Part shown: one piece after another, positions 1 to 14,665 of the stretch
Layout: every line of letters begins with the position of its first letter
Position numbering within the stretch: position 1 is the first letter of the stretch
NCBI GenBank assembly: GCA_030340625.1
Contig: JAOPHQ010002852.1
Coordinates: 124,501-188,500 of the forward strand
Reading direction: 5' to 3'
Source of the DNA: Merluccius polli
Lineage: Eukaryota > Chordata > Actinopteri > Gadiformes > Merlucciidae
DNA: 64,000 bases
Program-made: the position numbers and the translations under genes
The notes under the pieces: model-generated
What the model saw: the letters and a program-made list of their open reading frames with translations, nothing else
Told to the model about the DNA's origin: nothing
The model's database searches: none

Positions 1-650
1 CTTATATTTCTGTTATATGAATTAATCGCACAGTTTGCCAAAAACTTGTTAAAAATTAAACAAATAAATATAATCATATTTAATTTGTCTAAATATTTTT
101 ATTTGGTATATTGATTAATAGTCCATCCTCCTACCGTGTGTCTTTCCATTTTAATCTAAATATCTTCTTTAAAAGTGTCCTCAAGATAGGCCTATAAGCC
201 GCCTTCTAATGAGACAGCTCTTGAAAACAGGTCTGAATGTATGTCAATGTCCTTACTGTTGACCGTCAAAGTTAGGCGTAATTTGACCAGATGTTAATAA
301 TTAATCTAAAACACACATGGCAACAGGTGCATTTCTGCTCTCTGATAAATATTGCATTACCCTGAATATATGGCAGCTGCAGTCTCTTCAATGTGCAACC
401 ACAAGATGGCACACATATGCAACAAATAGCCTGCTGTGCTGGCGCCTCATCTCAGGGACCAAAACATTAAGATATGTACGAGTGATGCATACGTAGTCTA
501 ATGAAATAACAACAGCAATTAATTTACAAATCAAAACTTTAAAACATGTGACTCGGGTCATTTGACGTAGACCTATCGGGACGGATTAAGAAAGTGAAAT
601 ACGCCTATAGCCTACAGACGACATGTTTTCCCAAACTGTTGCTGGGATAC
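1..650. other. AT-rich upstream flank, no gene seen
   Basis: This stretch lies upstream of the GC-rich promoter zone. It is AT-rich, has no open reading frame of note, and shows no repeat I can name. One short match to a CTCF-like core is listed separately. It probably is intergenic DNA 5' of magi3 or part of an unrecognised distal promoter. Confidence 0.5.
399..412 (+). promoter_or_regulatory. Possible CTCF-like site
   Basis: The 14-mer CCACAAGATGGCAC agrees with the vertebrate CTCF core consensus except at one position (A where a pyrimidine is usual). It lies about 250 bp upstream of the GC-rich promoter zone, where a CTCF site would be unsurprising. A single short motif match is weak evidence. 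Confidence 0.2.
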
Positions 651-1000
651 CAAAAAACAAGCAAATACCGTCCAATCGGACGATATTCCTATCGCACGGT
701 ATTTGCTTAATAACTCCGCCTTCCTGATACGAAGCAAGCAACACTACCGCTGAATGCATTATCACAGAGGACCCGCCCCCCTCGTTCCCTATTGGCTTAA
801 CGACAATGCTCTAACACAAACCTGCCCGTTGATTGGACAGAAAGCACTGCAGTCAGGAAATCAACGCGGAACACGATCAGAAAAGTTATCGCGTATTGCT
901 TAATCGGATTACAGTGTTTACCGCGGCGCCGTGAGGAGACACGGACCACCGCGCCGTGTGAACACAGCACGTCCCCACGGCGACACCCCTTCAACAGAAC
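650..1000 (+). promoter_or_regulatory. magi3: Candidate magi3 core promoter region, TATA-less
   Basis: Base composition shifts here from AT-rich to CpG-bearing DNA. A GC box (CCCGCCCCC, 772-780) and two inverted CCAAT boxes (ATTGG at 791-795 and 832-836) lie within 70 bp of each other, and no TATA box is evident. This is the usual look of a vertebrate CpG-island promoter, and it sits 1.0-1.3 kb upstream of the magi3 start codon. The transcription start cannot be fixed from sequence; the promoter could lie anywhere from here to about 1.9 kb. Confidence 0.45.
659..708. repeat. Nested 50-bp palindrome in promoter region
   Basis: Two perfect 13-bp arms, AAGCAAATACCGT (659-671) and its reverse complement (696-708), enclose a 24-base spacer. 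The spacer holds a 5-bp hairpin, CGATA-TTCC-TATCG (681-694). A second palindrome, CGTCC-AATC-GGACG (669-682), overlaps the left arm and carries a CCAAT box in its loop. Folded, it could form a three-way cruciform. It may be a dyad regulatory element or the trace of a mobile element. Confidence 0.7.
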
Positions 1001-1663
1001 CAAACCCTGGAGACCGCGGTCCAAAGACCACTACCCGAGCTGGCCAGGTAGGCTCTGTGGTCCCGTTTCCAAGCGCGTTGCCGAGGCAGAACAGGTGCGG
1101 AGTCCACCTCTGTGGACGTTGCTGTCTGGAGGAGGACTGTACATGGATACAAGTTCAGAGCAACGCAACAACTACATCAACAACTACAACTACAGCAACA
1201 ACTACATGTCTCGTTTTGAAGCGGTTCCGCGGGTTTAGGGTTTCTCCTTGGATAAGCGTCGCACCATTGGCTCTGGGGGAACAGCTGCGAGGCGGACGAT
1301 GGAGACCAGCTTTATCTCGTAGGAGTTGCTGCTGCTGCCTACTTCACACTACAGTCTCTCTCCCCCCCCCCACACACACACAGCTGGGTTTTATTACTAT
1401 AGGATTCATCCTCAGGGTCTGTGGTCCTTGTGCGTTGCTCTGGGAGACAGCGGGTCTCCTTCAAGGGAATTACGCACCGGAAAGCGCAGTAGCGGGGAAA
1501 GAGACACTTGAGCATCACAGTGATCTCTCTCCTCCCTCTCCTCCTCTCTCTCTCTCTCTCTCTCTCGCTCCCTCACTCTCTCTCTCTCTCCCTCACTCTC
1601 CCCCCTCTGTCTCTCTCTCTCTCTCCCCTCTCCCCCCCCCCCCCCCCTCTCTCTCTCTCTGTC

Positions 1664-1745
<82 letters not shown>

Positions 1746-2021
1746 GCGACAGCGTTGACGCAGGTCTCGCCTCCCAGATGTACTCACAGGTGGCGCTTCA
1801 GTAACCCCCCAGATACCGAGGTGAGGGAGGACCGGGTCGCGGTAAGAGGGAGGACCGGGTCTCGGGACGGGCTGATGGACTACGCCGCCGGAGGACATAT
1901 CGCTTGGTGTCAACTTCAACGTGTGGCCGTGATGTCGTCGGCGCAACACTGCGTTTAAACAGCTCGTCGTTCGTCGTCGGGACTCAGTTGGACCCACTTG
2001 GAGACGTCCGCCACCATCACC
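1001..2021 (+). other. magi3: Probable 5'UTR/first-exon leader of magi3
   Basis: GC-rich DNA leading into the magi3 start codon, interrupted by the CT tract. The reading frames crossing it are low-complexity (serine/leucine from CT repeats) and show no protein family resemblance, so they are not annotated. Whether all of it is transcribed leader, or part is promoter or holds a 5'UTR intron, cannot be decided here. Confidence 0.4.
1525..1743 (+). repeat. CT-rich simple repeat (about 220 bp)
   Basis: An almost uninterrupted polypyrimidine tract of CT dinucleotides with short C-run interruptions ends about 280 bp before the magi3 start codon. Such tracts can adopt H-DNA (triplex) structure and bind GAGA-type factors. 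If transcribed it would be a pyrimidine-rich leader. Confidence 0.95.
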
Positions 2022-2331
2022 ATGTCCAAGACGTTGAAGAAGAAGAAGCACTGGTCCGGCAAAGTGCAGGAGTGCTCCGTGTCGTGGGGCGACGACGCGG
2101 ACCTGGGCGCCGCGGCGGTGGACGTCCAGGGGGGCGCCGAGTCCGGGGAGTTCCCCCACCTGGGACCCGTGCTGTCCGAGGCGGTGGTCTGTCACGTCGG
2201 ACGGAGTCCCGGTCCCGGGGACGTGCTGCTCGAGGTGAACGGCACGCCGGTCAGCGGGCTCACCAACAGAGACACCCTGGCCGTCATCAGACACTTTCGG
2301 GAACCCATTCGCCTGAAGACCGTGAAACCAG
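2022..2331 (+). CDS. magi3: magi3 first coding exon (N-terminal PDZ domain), partial gene
   Basis: MAGI3 is a membrane-associated inverted guanylate-kinase scaffold of epithelial and synaptic junctions that binds partners such as PTEN through PDZ domains. The exon encodes 103 whole codons plus one base. It starts MSKTLKKKKHW, typical of MAGI3, and runs through the N-terminal PDZ with a GGAESGEFPHLG carboxylate-loop segment (about residues 32-43). It then gives DVLLEVNGTPVSGL and the end segment IRLKTVKPG, shared almost letter for letter with vertebrate MAGI3 as I recall it; MAGI1 and MAGI2 differ more. The ATG has A at -3. An in-frame extension upstream begins at a non-ATG codon and was not used. 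The exon ends G|GTGCGT, a good phase-1 donor, at the junction expected in MAGI genes. The guanylate-kinase, WW and remaining PDZ exons are not in the window. Confidence 0.9.
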
Positions 2332-2370
2332 GTGCGTGGTGATACGATACTGCTAGAACTGTTGTTATTG

Positions 2371-2636
2371 GGAATACCTGTCTCTGTCTGTCTCTGTACC
2401 TGTCTCTCTGTCTCTGTCTCTCTGTCTGTCTCTGTATCTGTCTCTCTGTATCTGTCTCTCTGTCTGTCTCTGTATCTGTCTCTCTGTCTCCGTCTGTCTC
2501 AGTCTCTGTATCTGTCTCTCTGTCTCTGTCTGTCTCAGTCTCTGTATCTGTCTCTCTGTCTGTCTCTCTGTCTGTCTCTGTATCTGTCTCTCTGTCTCTG
2601 TCTCTGTATCTGTCTCTCTGTCTCTGTCTGTCTCTG

Positions 2637-2643
<7 letters not shown>
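2371..2643 (+). repeat. (TCTGTC/TCTGTA)n degenerate simple repeat
   Basis: About 270 bp of TCTGTCTC and TCTGTATC variants lie directly after the magi3 donor and run into a (CA)n tract. The long frames through it on both strands are repeat artefacts. Confidence 0.95.

Positions 2644-2720
<77 letters not shown>
2644..2720 (+). repeat. (CA)n microsatellite
   Basis: About 38 uninterrupted CA units follow the TCTGTC repeat and lie within 400 bp of the exon-intron boundary. Confidence 0.97.
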
Positions 2721-2722
<2 letters not shown>

Positions 2723-4121
2723 TATTGAGCTATGAATGTGTAGCTGAGGTCTGTGAGGCAAGTGTAAATGCTTTGACACTAGATATGGGCCCGTATCTGT
2801 CTTTGGGATGCCATGTGGTTTGCCTATCTTTGTGATGACCCACTATTGCCTGGTACTGGTACTGCCAAAGAGCACATTCATTATAGAATTATGTGTGAAG
2901 TGTATTTTACAATTGTGGCCCCCAGAACAGAGAACGGATACCTTGACAGGTCTTTTACTCTGGCATCTCTACTAAACGCAATACCTTCTGTTTCCTGTGT
3001 CCATATCTTTGTCCCAGATTTACCTTTTGAGCTTTCCTGTCCAAATGCCATCAAGACAGCACCGGCCACACCCACATTCTCCTCATACATGCCTTACTGT
3101 TGTTACCGCCTTGTTGCCTGTTGTTTACAATGTGGTTGGGATGATCTGTCCTTCTCATGGCTTTCCTTGTCACTCCTGTTTCTTCACATATTTCTGAATG
3201 ACCAACCAACAGGCTTGACGACGAGGCAGAGGGCGCCCGCCAAGAGGTTTCTCGGAGAAATACTTTATGTGTCCCTATGGGGGGAATTGCAGTATAATCA
3301 CAAGGCATTTCATCATAGTATCACAAAGAATCACTAATAGACATACTATATTTCGCTCCTTGCAGTAAATTTGATGTTGAAGAAAAAGAAATAACAAGCT
3401 AAGACGGGGGCAACTCCATAGTACTATCCCAATGTTGTGTGTGTGTGTGTTCACTTTCAGTGGGTTGTTGCTTGCCTTGGTGAGCAGCAAGGAGAGGCAC
3501 TTTGCACACAGTCGGGATTTTGTTATTGTCTGCCCCGTCGGCGTGCCAGCGCGGATCTGCCCGCAGCCTTAAAGGGCGAATCCGAGTGTAATTCAATCAA
3601 TTAGTCCCATATCCTCAAATCCCTCGGATGCTGCGTCGGATTGTGTACTAACAAGATGAAGCGGTGGTAGAGGAGGTCGACACGTTGGTATAGCTCACAG
3701 CCAGTCTACACCCGCTAACCATGGAACCTGGATGCTTTATTTTTAATTACACGCTAGACCGTCTAGACTTTACAGGAGATCCTCACTCGTGTGTCCATAA
3801 TAGCCTAGGATTGGTCTGTCTTAATGTTCCCCGGTTCAGTTGTCATGTTGCTTCATTTTGGTTCTTTAGCGTTGTACCTTTCTACCTGACGTCATATCAC
3901 ATCCAATCCTCCTGGGGGAGACAGGCTGGGCCGGAAACCAACAACTGCACGGGGTGGACGTACGCCTTGTTTCCTGTTCCGTTATAGAGATGTATTTTGC
4001 ACGAGTGGATAAAGTTTTCAGAAGGGCATTTTAAAGTGTATTCTCCCGTTCATGCAGATTTGAGCTCGTCTGCCGTCAGACTTTAGATATTATTCTAACT
4101 TGTCTGACTTGTGAGACTACT

Positions 4122-4158
<37 letters not shown>

Positions 4159-6795
4159 TGAGTCAACATGTCACAGGTAATGTGGGTTTTTCAGGATTCC
4201 ATTCCCATGCTGTGCACTTTGCTGTCTGTGTACACGTCACGCTACCGTGGTTATTTATTCATCGCTGCCAAACCTGTGGAGAAACTCCCTCCCCCCCCCC
4301 CCCGGCCTCCCATAGTCTTCCCAGGCCTCACTTTGTGTTTATATGTCTTCTCTCCCCCCTCATGATTAATTCATGATTAATCCATCTTTCATGGCATCTC
4401 CATGCCAAGATGAGCTGGCTGATGAGGAGGATCAGATGTTGGCCCACCGTGTGCGGATGAGCACTTGAGTTCTCCAGAGGGGGTGAGAGAGCGAGAGATG
4501 CACACAGTTTGAGCTATGCGCAAAAAAAAAAGCCAAATGATAAAAAGGCTAGATCGTGATTGGGGCTAATGTTGTGAGTTACCCAGGGTTAATATTCTGG
4601 GTGACGGGATGGGCTGGGGAGCACTTAACGATGAGGCATATGTCTCCGAGATGCGTCTTGTTTTTGCTCAACACTGATGTAATGGGAAGTAATCATGGTC
4701 CCATTATGGGAAGACAGAGCACTGGCTTACTTGTGTACCTGCTGCTTTGCACAGCACAGCAAATATAAAAGTTCCATCTGCCCGCCAGGGAAGCATTTAC
4801 AAACGCATTATTTATCCTATAGCTGCCAAGTGCCCCCCCCCCCCCCTTCTATGCACTCTGTATTCATTCCATTAAATTCACTCCCCCCCCCCCTCCCTCC
4901 TTACACACACACACACTTTCCATCCGGCCATCTCATCCTTTTCTGTCTCCCAACAAGCCTACTATCTGTGGTGTTCAGTGCTCTTTAACTATTAAGATTA
5001 ACACTGAATATGAAGTGTACTTTTTTTCCCCTCGCGCTCGCTCTCGCTCTCACTTCTGTGTAACGAAGTGGGGACCACCCCCAAACGGTCATCATAACCG
5101 AATGGATCACTGACCGGCTAACGGTCTGCCGTTTCTTCCCATTGTTGTGCTAACACTACACACAAGAGCCTTTTCTGCATGGCCACGAGAGGATGTTCAA
5201 AGTGCTCGTCTGGCTCCTGCTCAGAGTGTGTACTTGGTGCACCGCCCTCCCGCGGGCACGGAGGAACGCACGGCTTAGCGCGCACCACAACGCGCACGCT
5301 AACCTTGAGGAGAGGCGAAGCTCGCTGTGATAAAGCGATAGCTGTCGTTGCTAAGAGAGAGTCTTTGAGTGGGCGGCTCATTGATTCATGCTGTAAACAG
5401 ACATTTCTTATTGTTTCATGGGGCCTGAATACGTCGGCCTAATCTTGCGGTGTATAATAACCTGATGCTATTTTATAATGGAGGACTGCAAAGTAGCAGA
5501 GGGTTGACAGGGTGGCACTTTTGGTCTTGCTTCTAACCGTTTTGTGCGTCTAAACATATAAACAAGCCATTTTAGTAGCTTATAATGGCCCAAGAAGAAA
5601 ATAGCCCCTACTGTGCTCTGTAGCTGATTCAAACCGATTAACAATTTTCTTGATTCAAATGTGATTGATTTGTGTTTTGGACACACACAATACAGTTGTT
5701 AAGTTAAACTAATTATCTTTCCATTTCCTCTTGCTCTGGAGGTGATGGTGAGGTCACACACCCACCTTGTGCTGGCCCATTTCTGGCACAGAAGACTTTG
5801 AGGAAAGTGAGCAGTCCTCTATGTGCCAACACAGTTCACCCAGAGCACAGCTGGAACTCGTCCGAGTCATTTGCTCCAAACCCCTCTGGGAGATGCTGCC
5901 AAGGTCACTTGCAGTGCCCCGACTTTTCCCCAGCCACAAAAGAAATGATTTTGGTTCTGCTCACTACCTCACGACAGTTGCCCTTTTTTTTCTTCCTTTT
6001 TCTTTGAAGTAGTCTGAGTTTGCGTTCAAATGTTGAACCCCTCCCTAATGGTCGCTGTAACTTTGATGACACAGCTGCCCCCCCATCTTCCGCCCGTGGC
6101 GTAGCGATGCTTTGCAGCGGGGGCCTCTACAAAAAGCAGAGAAGCCATCAAAGAGACGATGCTTTTTGTGTTTCGACCTGGCAAATCAAATGTTGGTGAA
6201 ATGAAAGTGCTGCTCCACCAGCAGATTCATGAAATGCGACGATAGCAACGGCTCTTCCTGGCCCCCCCACTCTCGCACTCTCTGTTTGTGCGTGTGTGGG
6301 TAACAGCGTAACTAGTGCTAATTGTATGTTTTACATTTTTTGAAGAATTCTTGTTAAAAACGAGTACAAAAATGTTTTGTTTCACTCTGCTTCACTTGTA
6401 AGAGGTTTTTAATGAATTGCCAATGGCATTGTAATAAGTCAGCCTATAATTAATGGTATAGGTGTGTGGGTGTGTGTGCGTGCGCGCGTGCATGACAGAA
6501 CTAGAGCGAGGTGTGCACTAGGGGCATAAATGTATTTGCATACACGGTGGGTTGACGGTTGAAATATCTTTAGACCCTTGAATTGAAAAGCAGTTGGGTA
6601 CTGTGGCACTTGACTGAGGTAAAAACGTTTCTTAGTCTTGGCATTGTCTTGGAGGCCATTCATTACCTAAACCCCAGCCTTCTGCCCCCAATACGGAGGG
6701 CACTTCACATTCCACATGCAAATCCAATCTCAAATCCTCCCCGCTACCGCCGTCCTTATCTGTTGACGCACTCCTTGCTGCATCCCAATAGGCTT
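2721..6795. other. Intronic stretch, no gene seen
   Basis: Mostly unique-looking sequence without recognisable protein similarity. Small features are a (GT)n tract at 4124-4156, C runs near 4287, 4832 and 4883, a CA run at about 4903, and a small CpG-containing patch at about 5170-5350. The short frames here lack family resemblance. Confidence 0.5.
4124..4156 (+). repeat. (GT)n microsatellite, short
   Basis: About 16 GT units. Confidence 0.95.
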
Positions 6796-7600
<805 letters not shown>

Positions 7601-8049
7601 GCAAAGCCCCCCACATTTTTTCTTGGAAGAGCCAAGGTTTTTTCAAGCTTTATTTTTTTTATTTTTTTATTTTTTTACATTATTGAAAATGTATTTTATC
7701 CATTGTGAGAAGGCAGTTTCAGTGTTTTCCATCTCATTAGAAGACGTCTAGCCAATAATGTTACAAAAGCTATCAGAACCGCTTAGAGCCTAGGCAAAAG
7801 CAACTGACGGATGCCAAACAGAGCAGTTATGGCATTAGGCTTGATAATCGTGCCAGTTACCTCCGTCAGAGTATTGAAAATCACACTCCAGTAAAACACA
7901 GAGATGTACACGACCAAAATATATGCACATGGTTTGCAGGTGTTTGATATTATCATATTTTGAAAAGCCTAACTTTGGTCCAATGAGTGCTGTAACAACT
8001 TTACATTGACTCAACCCATGTCTGTTGCAGACATATGAGGTATGCACAC

Positions 8050-8354
8050 TGTAGCAGTTACTCCTGCCACACACCATCTTAGTAGCTTTTGCTGGGGCCC
8101 TCCAACACAGGACACGCGTAGATCTTGGTTCAGAATGCATTTATTGGAGATGGCAAGATGGTATTTGCTGAGTAGGAGTTATGTGCTGTCATGACAGTGG
8201 CTCTCTCCTGAGTGTGTGTGGTGATAGCTGGTTTATCCTGGGTGCCATGATTGCTCTGCACCACAGGTGTGCAGCCCCACCCAGACCCAGAGTCTCATCA
8301 GTCTGACTCAGGCCAGGTGAGGCTGTAAACCAGCTATCAACAACACACACTACA
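8050..8354 (-). mobile_element. Solo LTR (305 bp) inserted in the LINE
   Basis: The segment starts TGTAGCAG and ends CTACA, is flanked by a 5-bp direct repeat CACAC (8045-8049 and 8355-8359), and splits LINE coding blocks that resume on both sides. An AATAAA signal on the minus strand (about 8142-8147) suits an LTR in minus orientation. It contains an imperfect inverted repeat (8211-8235 and 8326-8351). No internal retroviral coding sequence is present, which suggests recombination between two LTRs. The right-hand CACAC sits in a CA-rich string, so the duplication could be chance. Confidence 0.55.
8211..8351. repeat. Imperfect inverted repeat inside solo LTR
   Basis: Arm 8211-8235 is the reverse complement of 8326-8351 apart from one substitution and one single-base gap. 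The spacer is about 90 bp. The arms carry the hexamer AGCTGG and its complement. Confidence 0.75.
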
Positions 8355-9374
8355 CACACACGTTTAAGAATATGCCCCCAAAATTCCTCCAATCCCCTCC
8401 CCCAAATCCTCCTCCCAAATAGCCTTCACAGAATTCAGAGGTGTTGAAGATAAGGTTTCACTGTAAATATATGAAAAATACCTTTCATCACAGGGACCTG
8501 AGTGAGAAAAGCATCTAGAGGCATATTTATTCTGAGCAAAACAGTGAATTTTCAGATATTTAAGAAAATTATGTTTGGGAATAGAGAACAATTCTGAGCT
8601 GTTGAATAGATGCAAATATTTTATCAACATATAAAGCCGTGAATTGTTTAATTCCAAGGTTGGACCATATGGAAAATGCGCCATCCGATATTGAGGGAGG
8701 AAAAGCATGATTTGCAACTAGTGGAGTAGAGGTAGAAAAGGTTTGTAAACCAAAGTGACGTTTAAACTGGTTAAAAATCCTTAAGGAGGTTTTAACAATT
8801 ATATTAACATGGAGGGAGAAGGGGCAGTTGATGGGGGAGTGTACAAGAGCTGTCAGCAAAAGACTATAGCCAACCAAGCAACCAAGTGGAATGTGTCACA
8901 TCTGAGCCAATATTGTACAATTGTAAGAATTTTTTGTTCCGAATCAATTCCTAAATAAGGCTATCAATTTTCAGAAAAAACACTTGAGGAAAGAAAATAT
9001 GTATACACTGAAATAGATGGGCGAGCTTTAGGAGTATTGAGTTGATCCTAGCAGCTAAATTTAGAGGGAGCAGTGACCAGCGTTCATTCTTGTTGCATAC
9101 ACACTCAAAAAGGTGAAAAATTGGCATTAAGTGATTTTTAAATTGGCTTGCAAGTTGAATTCCAAGATATGTAAAACTATGCCGACCTATTTTAAATGGG
9201 AAATGTAAAGGGTATTTGCATGTGGTTTGCGTTTAAAGGAAATAGTTCACTTTTACCAAAATAAGTTTATATCCCAATATAAAACTGAATGATTTTAGCA
9301 TGGCAAGTGCAGCAGGGACGGATACAGATAAGTTTGTACAGAAGAGGGTCATCCACATTCCTGGTTATTCCTGG

Positions 9375-9632
9375 TTATCCCAGTGATGCGGAGGTTGGAG
9401 CGAAGCGTGATGGCAAAGGGCTCAATAGTGACGGTGAATGGCAGGGGGCTTGAAAGGCATCCTTGTCTGGTGGACCTATGGAAAGGAAAGTAGTCTGAGT
9501 ATTATTTTTTCTAACTGTGGCTTGCGGAGTGGAATGGAGTAGTTGAACCCAGGTAATAAACTTTTTGCCAAAGCCAAATTTATGAAAGAGATTACCCCAC
9601 TGCACACGATCAAAAGCTTTCTCGGCATCCAA
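9375..9632 (-). pseudogene. LINE reverse transcriptase palm fragment
   Basis: The frame opens with DAEKAFDRVQW, the aspartate-bearing motif A of non-LTR reverse transcriptases, followed by a hydrophobic stretch and TPQATV, matching the order seen in L1-type enzymes. The similarity is lost after about residue 55. The YADD-type motif C is not recognisable in any frame downstream. It is a fragment of the surrounding LINE, not a separate gene. Confidence 0.75.
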
Positions 9633-9850
9633 TTATATTTATGCTTCTGGATTAGTGAAGGTAGATGGATTATAAATTGTATTGAATTGAATTGTTTTAA
9701 ATTAAAAAGGAATGTATTACTAATGAAACCTGTTGGATCAGGGGTGATGATAGATGGAAGTGTAGACTGGATAGTCATTTAAAGTACATTCCGCAGGCTG
9801 ATGGGATGAAACGAGGTACAGGACAGAGGGTCCTTTTTTTTTTTTTTTTT

Positions 9851-10072
9851 TTAAATAAGGGCGATTAAGGCCTGGGTGAGGGTCTTTGGCAATTTAATAG
9901 ATTCAAATGATTTATTTAACATGTCAATTAAGATGGGGCCTAATTTATGTAAAAACGACTTGTAGAACTCAGCAGAATTAGCCATCTGGTCCCGGACATT
10001 TACCACATTGCATGGATTTAGCTGCTGTAGTGAGTTCTTCAACAGTAATGTTTCTTTCCAAATCATCGACAA
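9851..10072 (-). pseudogene. LINE reverse transcriptase N-terminal fragment
   Basis: Seventy-three residues resemble the region before the palm in L1-type RTs: an AEFYK segment, then LGPILIDMLNKSFE and LPKTLTQALIALI. A run of about 20 T bases (about 9834-9853) then breaks the frame. It belongs to the minus-strand LINE and is upstream of the palm fragment in the element's sense. Confidence 0.7.
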
Positions 10073-10199
10073 AGTCAGGGTGAACTGTATGGATATTTGG
10101 TGAGTTAAGGAAACTATTCTAATGTGAAGAATAAGCTATATTTTCAGAAGTCATCAATTTTCTTAGGCTCAGTTGTTAAGCCTGGAGATTTTTTTTTAA

Positions 10200-11267
10200 A
10201 GGAACTATATGTAGGATTGCGTCCTCTCTGGCCAAAACTGTTATTGCAACCACGTTGTAAATACTGTACAGCGTGATACTCCCTCCCCCTCCCCCCCCAG
10301 AGTAGCGGTTGCCAGATTCCCCGTTCCCGGATTACTCAACACAACACTGCGTCTACTAGAAGGAGCAACCATGACAAGTGTTTTACATACTGTTCTTTGC
10401 TTTTATTTAGGTAAAGAACATAGACTTGCCTCTGTGTATGAAGTGTGCTATACAAACACTTGCCTTGCATAGATCCCTGATAATATTGACCAACTGCATC
10501 ACCGTCACCGGGGCTTCATAGTAATGTGTCCGAATAGAGCAGCCCTCTCGGACACACACACATGATGTTACCGCTGTTTTATTATCATCCACACTCCCAC
10601 ACCGTCACCGGGGCTTCATAGTAATGTGTCCGAATAGAGCAGCCCTCTCGGACACACACACATGATGTTACCGCTGTTTTATTATCATCCACACTCCCAC
10701 ACCGTCACCGGGGCTTCATAGTAATGTGTCCGAATAGAGCAGCCATGTCGGACACACACGCCAGCTCTGACCGCTGTTTTATTATCATCCACACTGCAGT
10801 CGGTGTGCAGTTATGGCCCTGGTGTGAAATCCTTACATACAGTCATTGAGCAAACGATACTGACTTCGTGAAAACGCCCATGAGGCAACGACGCAATGAT
10901 TCGCTTCAAACATGTTTTTCTAGCAAAAACTGAATAATGGCGATAAGCCAAATATAATTCATTTGTAGCTGCAGCCTTCCTTATACAGTAAATGGCTGCA
11001 GCTCAGCCTATCTGGCAACCCGGATGGCGACACAGTACTGACTTCGCGATTGGAAGCTAGGCAGAAGGTGGAGCAACAGACCAAAACACAAAATGTAAAC
11101 AAAACAGTTTTACGGCACAGAAATATTGCGTTTGAAATTAAATATTCTGGCTGGACTACTATTATGTCTGACATAAATACTTGAAATTAACATGATTCCT
11201 CAATGTCTATTGACATATTAGGGTCATTTTATGATTACTTTGAGTACATTTCTTACATATAGCTTTG
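10200..11267. mobile_element. Candidate non-autonomous DNA element, TTAA at left end
   Basis: The left edge reads TTAA (10196-10199) then AGGAACTATATGTAGG. Near 11250-11267 the reverse complement gives AAAGCTATATGTAAGAA, sharing a 9-bp core in inverted orientation. The interior is non-coding and includes a 100-bp tandem repeat. No second TTAA is seen on the right, so the boundary and the class are doubtful. Confidence 0.3.
10501..10796 (+). repeat. Tandem repeat, 100-bp unit, three copies
   Basis: Units start at 10501, 10601 and 10701 with ACCGTCACCGGGGCTTCATA. Units 1 and 2 look identical; unit 3 differs in its second half (AGCCATGTCG for AGCCCTCTCG, and a changed segment after GGACACACAC) and is slightly shorter. 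Confidence 0.95.

Positions 11268-14586
<3,319 letters not shown>

Positions 14587-14660
<74 letters not shown>
14587..14660 (+). repeat. (GT)37 microsatellite, right edge of duplication
   Basis: About 74 bp of GT followed by unique sequence beginning AAAAAGAGAG, which is not present in the other two junctions. Confidence 0.97.

Positions 14661-14665
<5 letters not shown>

Larger units (their letters stand above)
7620..10190 (-). mobile_element. Degraded L1/Tx1-like LINE (ORF2 remnants), minus strand
   Basis: LINE ORF2 encodes endonuclease and reverse transcriptase for target-primed retrotransposition. Read on the minus strand, blocks appear in the family order. An RT N-terminal block (10072-9851) carries SAEFYKSFL and ends LTQALIALI. 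A block matching the conserved segment before the PISL motif follows (about 9845-9785). Then comes the palm motif DAEKAFDRVQW (9632-9600). C-terminal blocks at 8877-8569, with SDGAFSIWSNLGIKQFTALY, and 8717-8364 have the feel of fish L1/Tx1 ORF2. A final block with RHGLSQCKVV lies at about 8025-7990, beyond an inserted LTR. Stops and frame changes are everywhere, and the endonuclease and ORF1 are absent, so it is 5'-truncated and dead. Boundaries are approximate. Confidence 0.75.

Noticed and set aside
931..1758. 275-codon plus-strand frame in the leader region
   Set aside because: It begins without a convincing start context, ends in serine/leucine repeats from the CT tract and resembles no protein family.
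1593..2294. 233-codon minus-strand frame opposite magi3 exon 1
   Set aside because: It is the shadow of the GC-rich exon and the CT tract; its Arg/Glu end is the repeat.
2192..2835. Several long frames with Cys/Val, Arg/Asp/Thr or Leu/Ser repeats
   Set aside because: They translate (CA)n and TCTGTC-type simple repeats; the same holds for frames over every microsatellite in the window.
10501..10796. Regular repeat resembling a CRISPR-like array
   Set aside because: The units are head to tail with no unique spacers and the context is eukaryotic.
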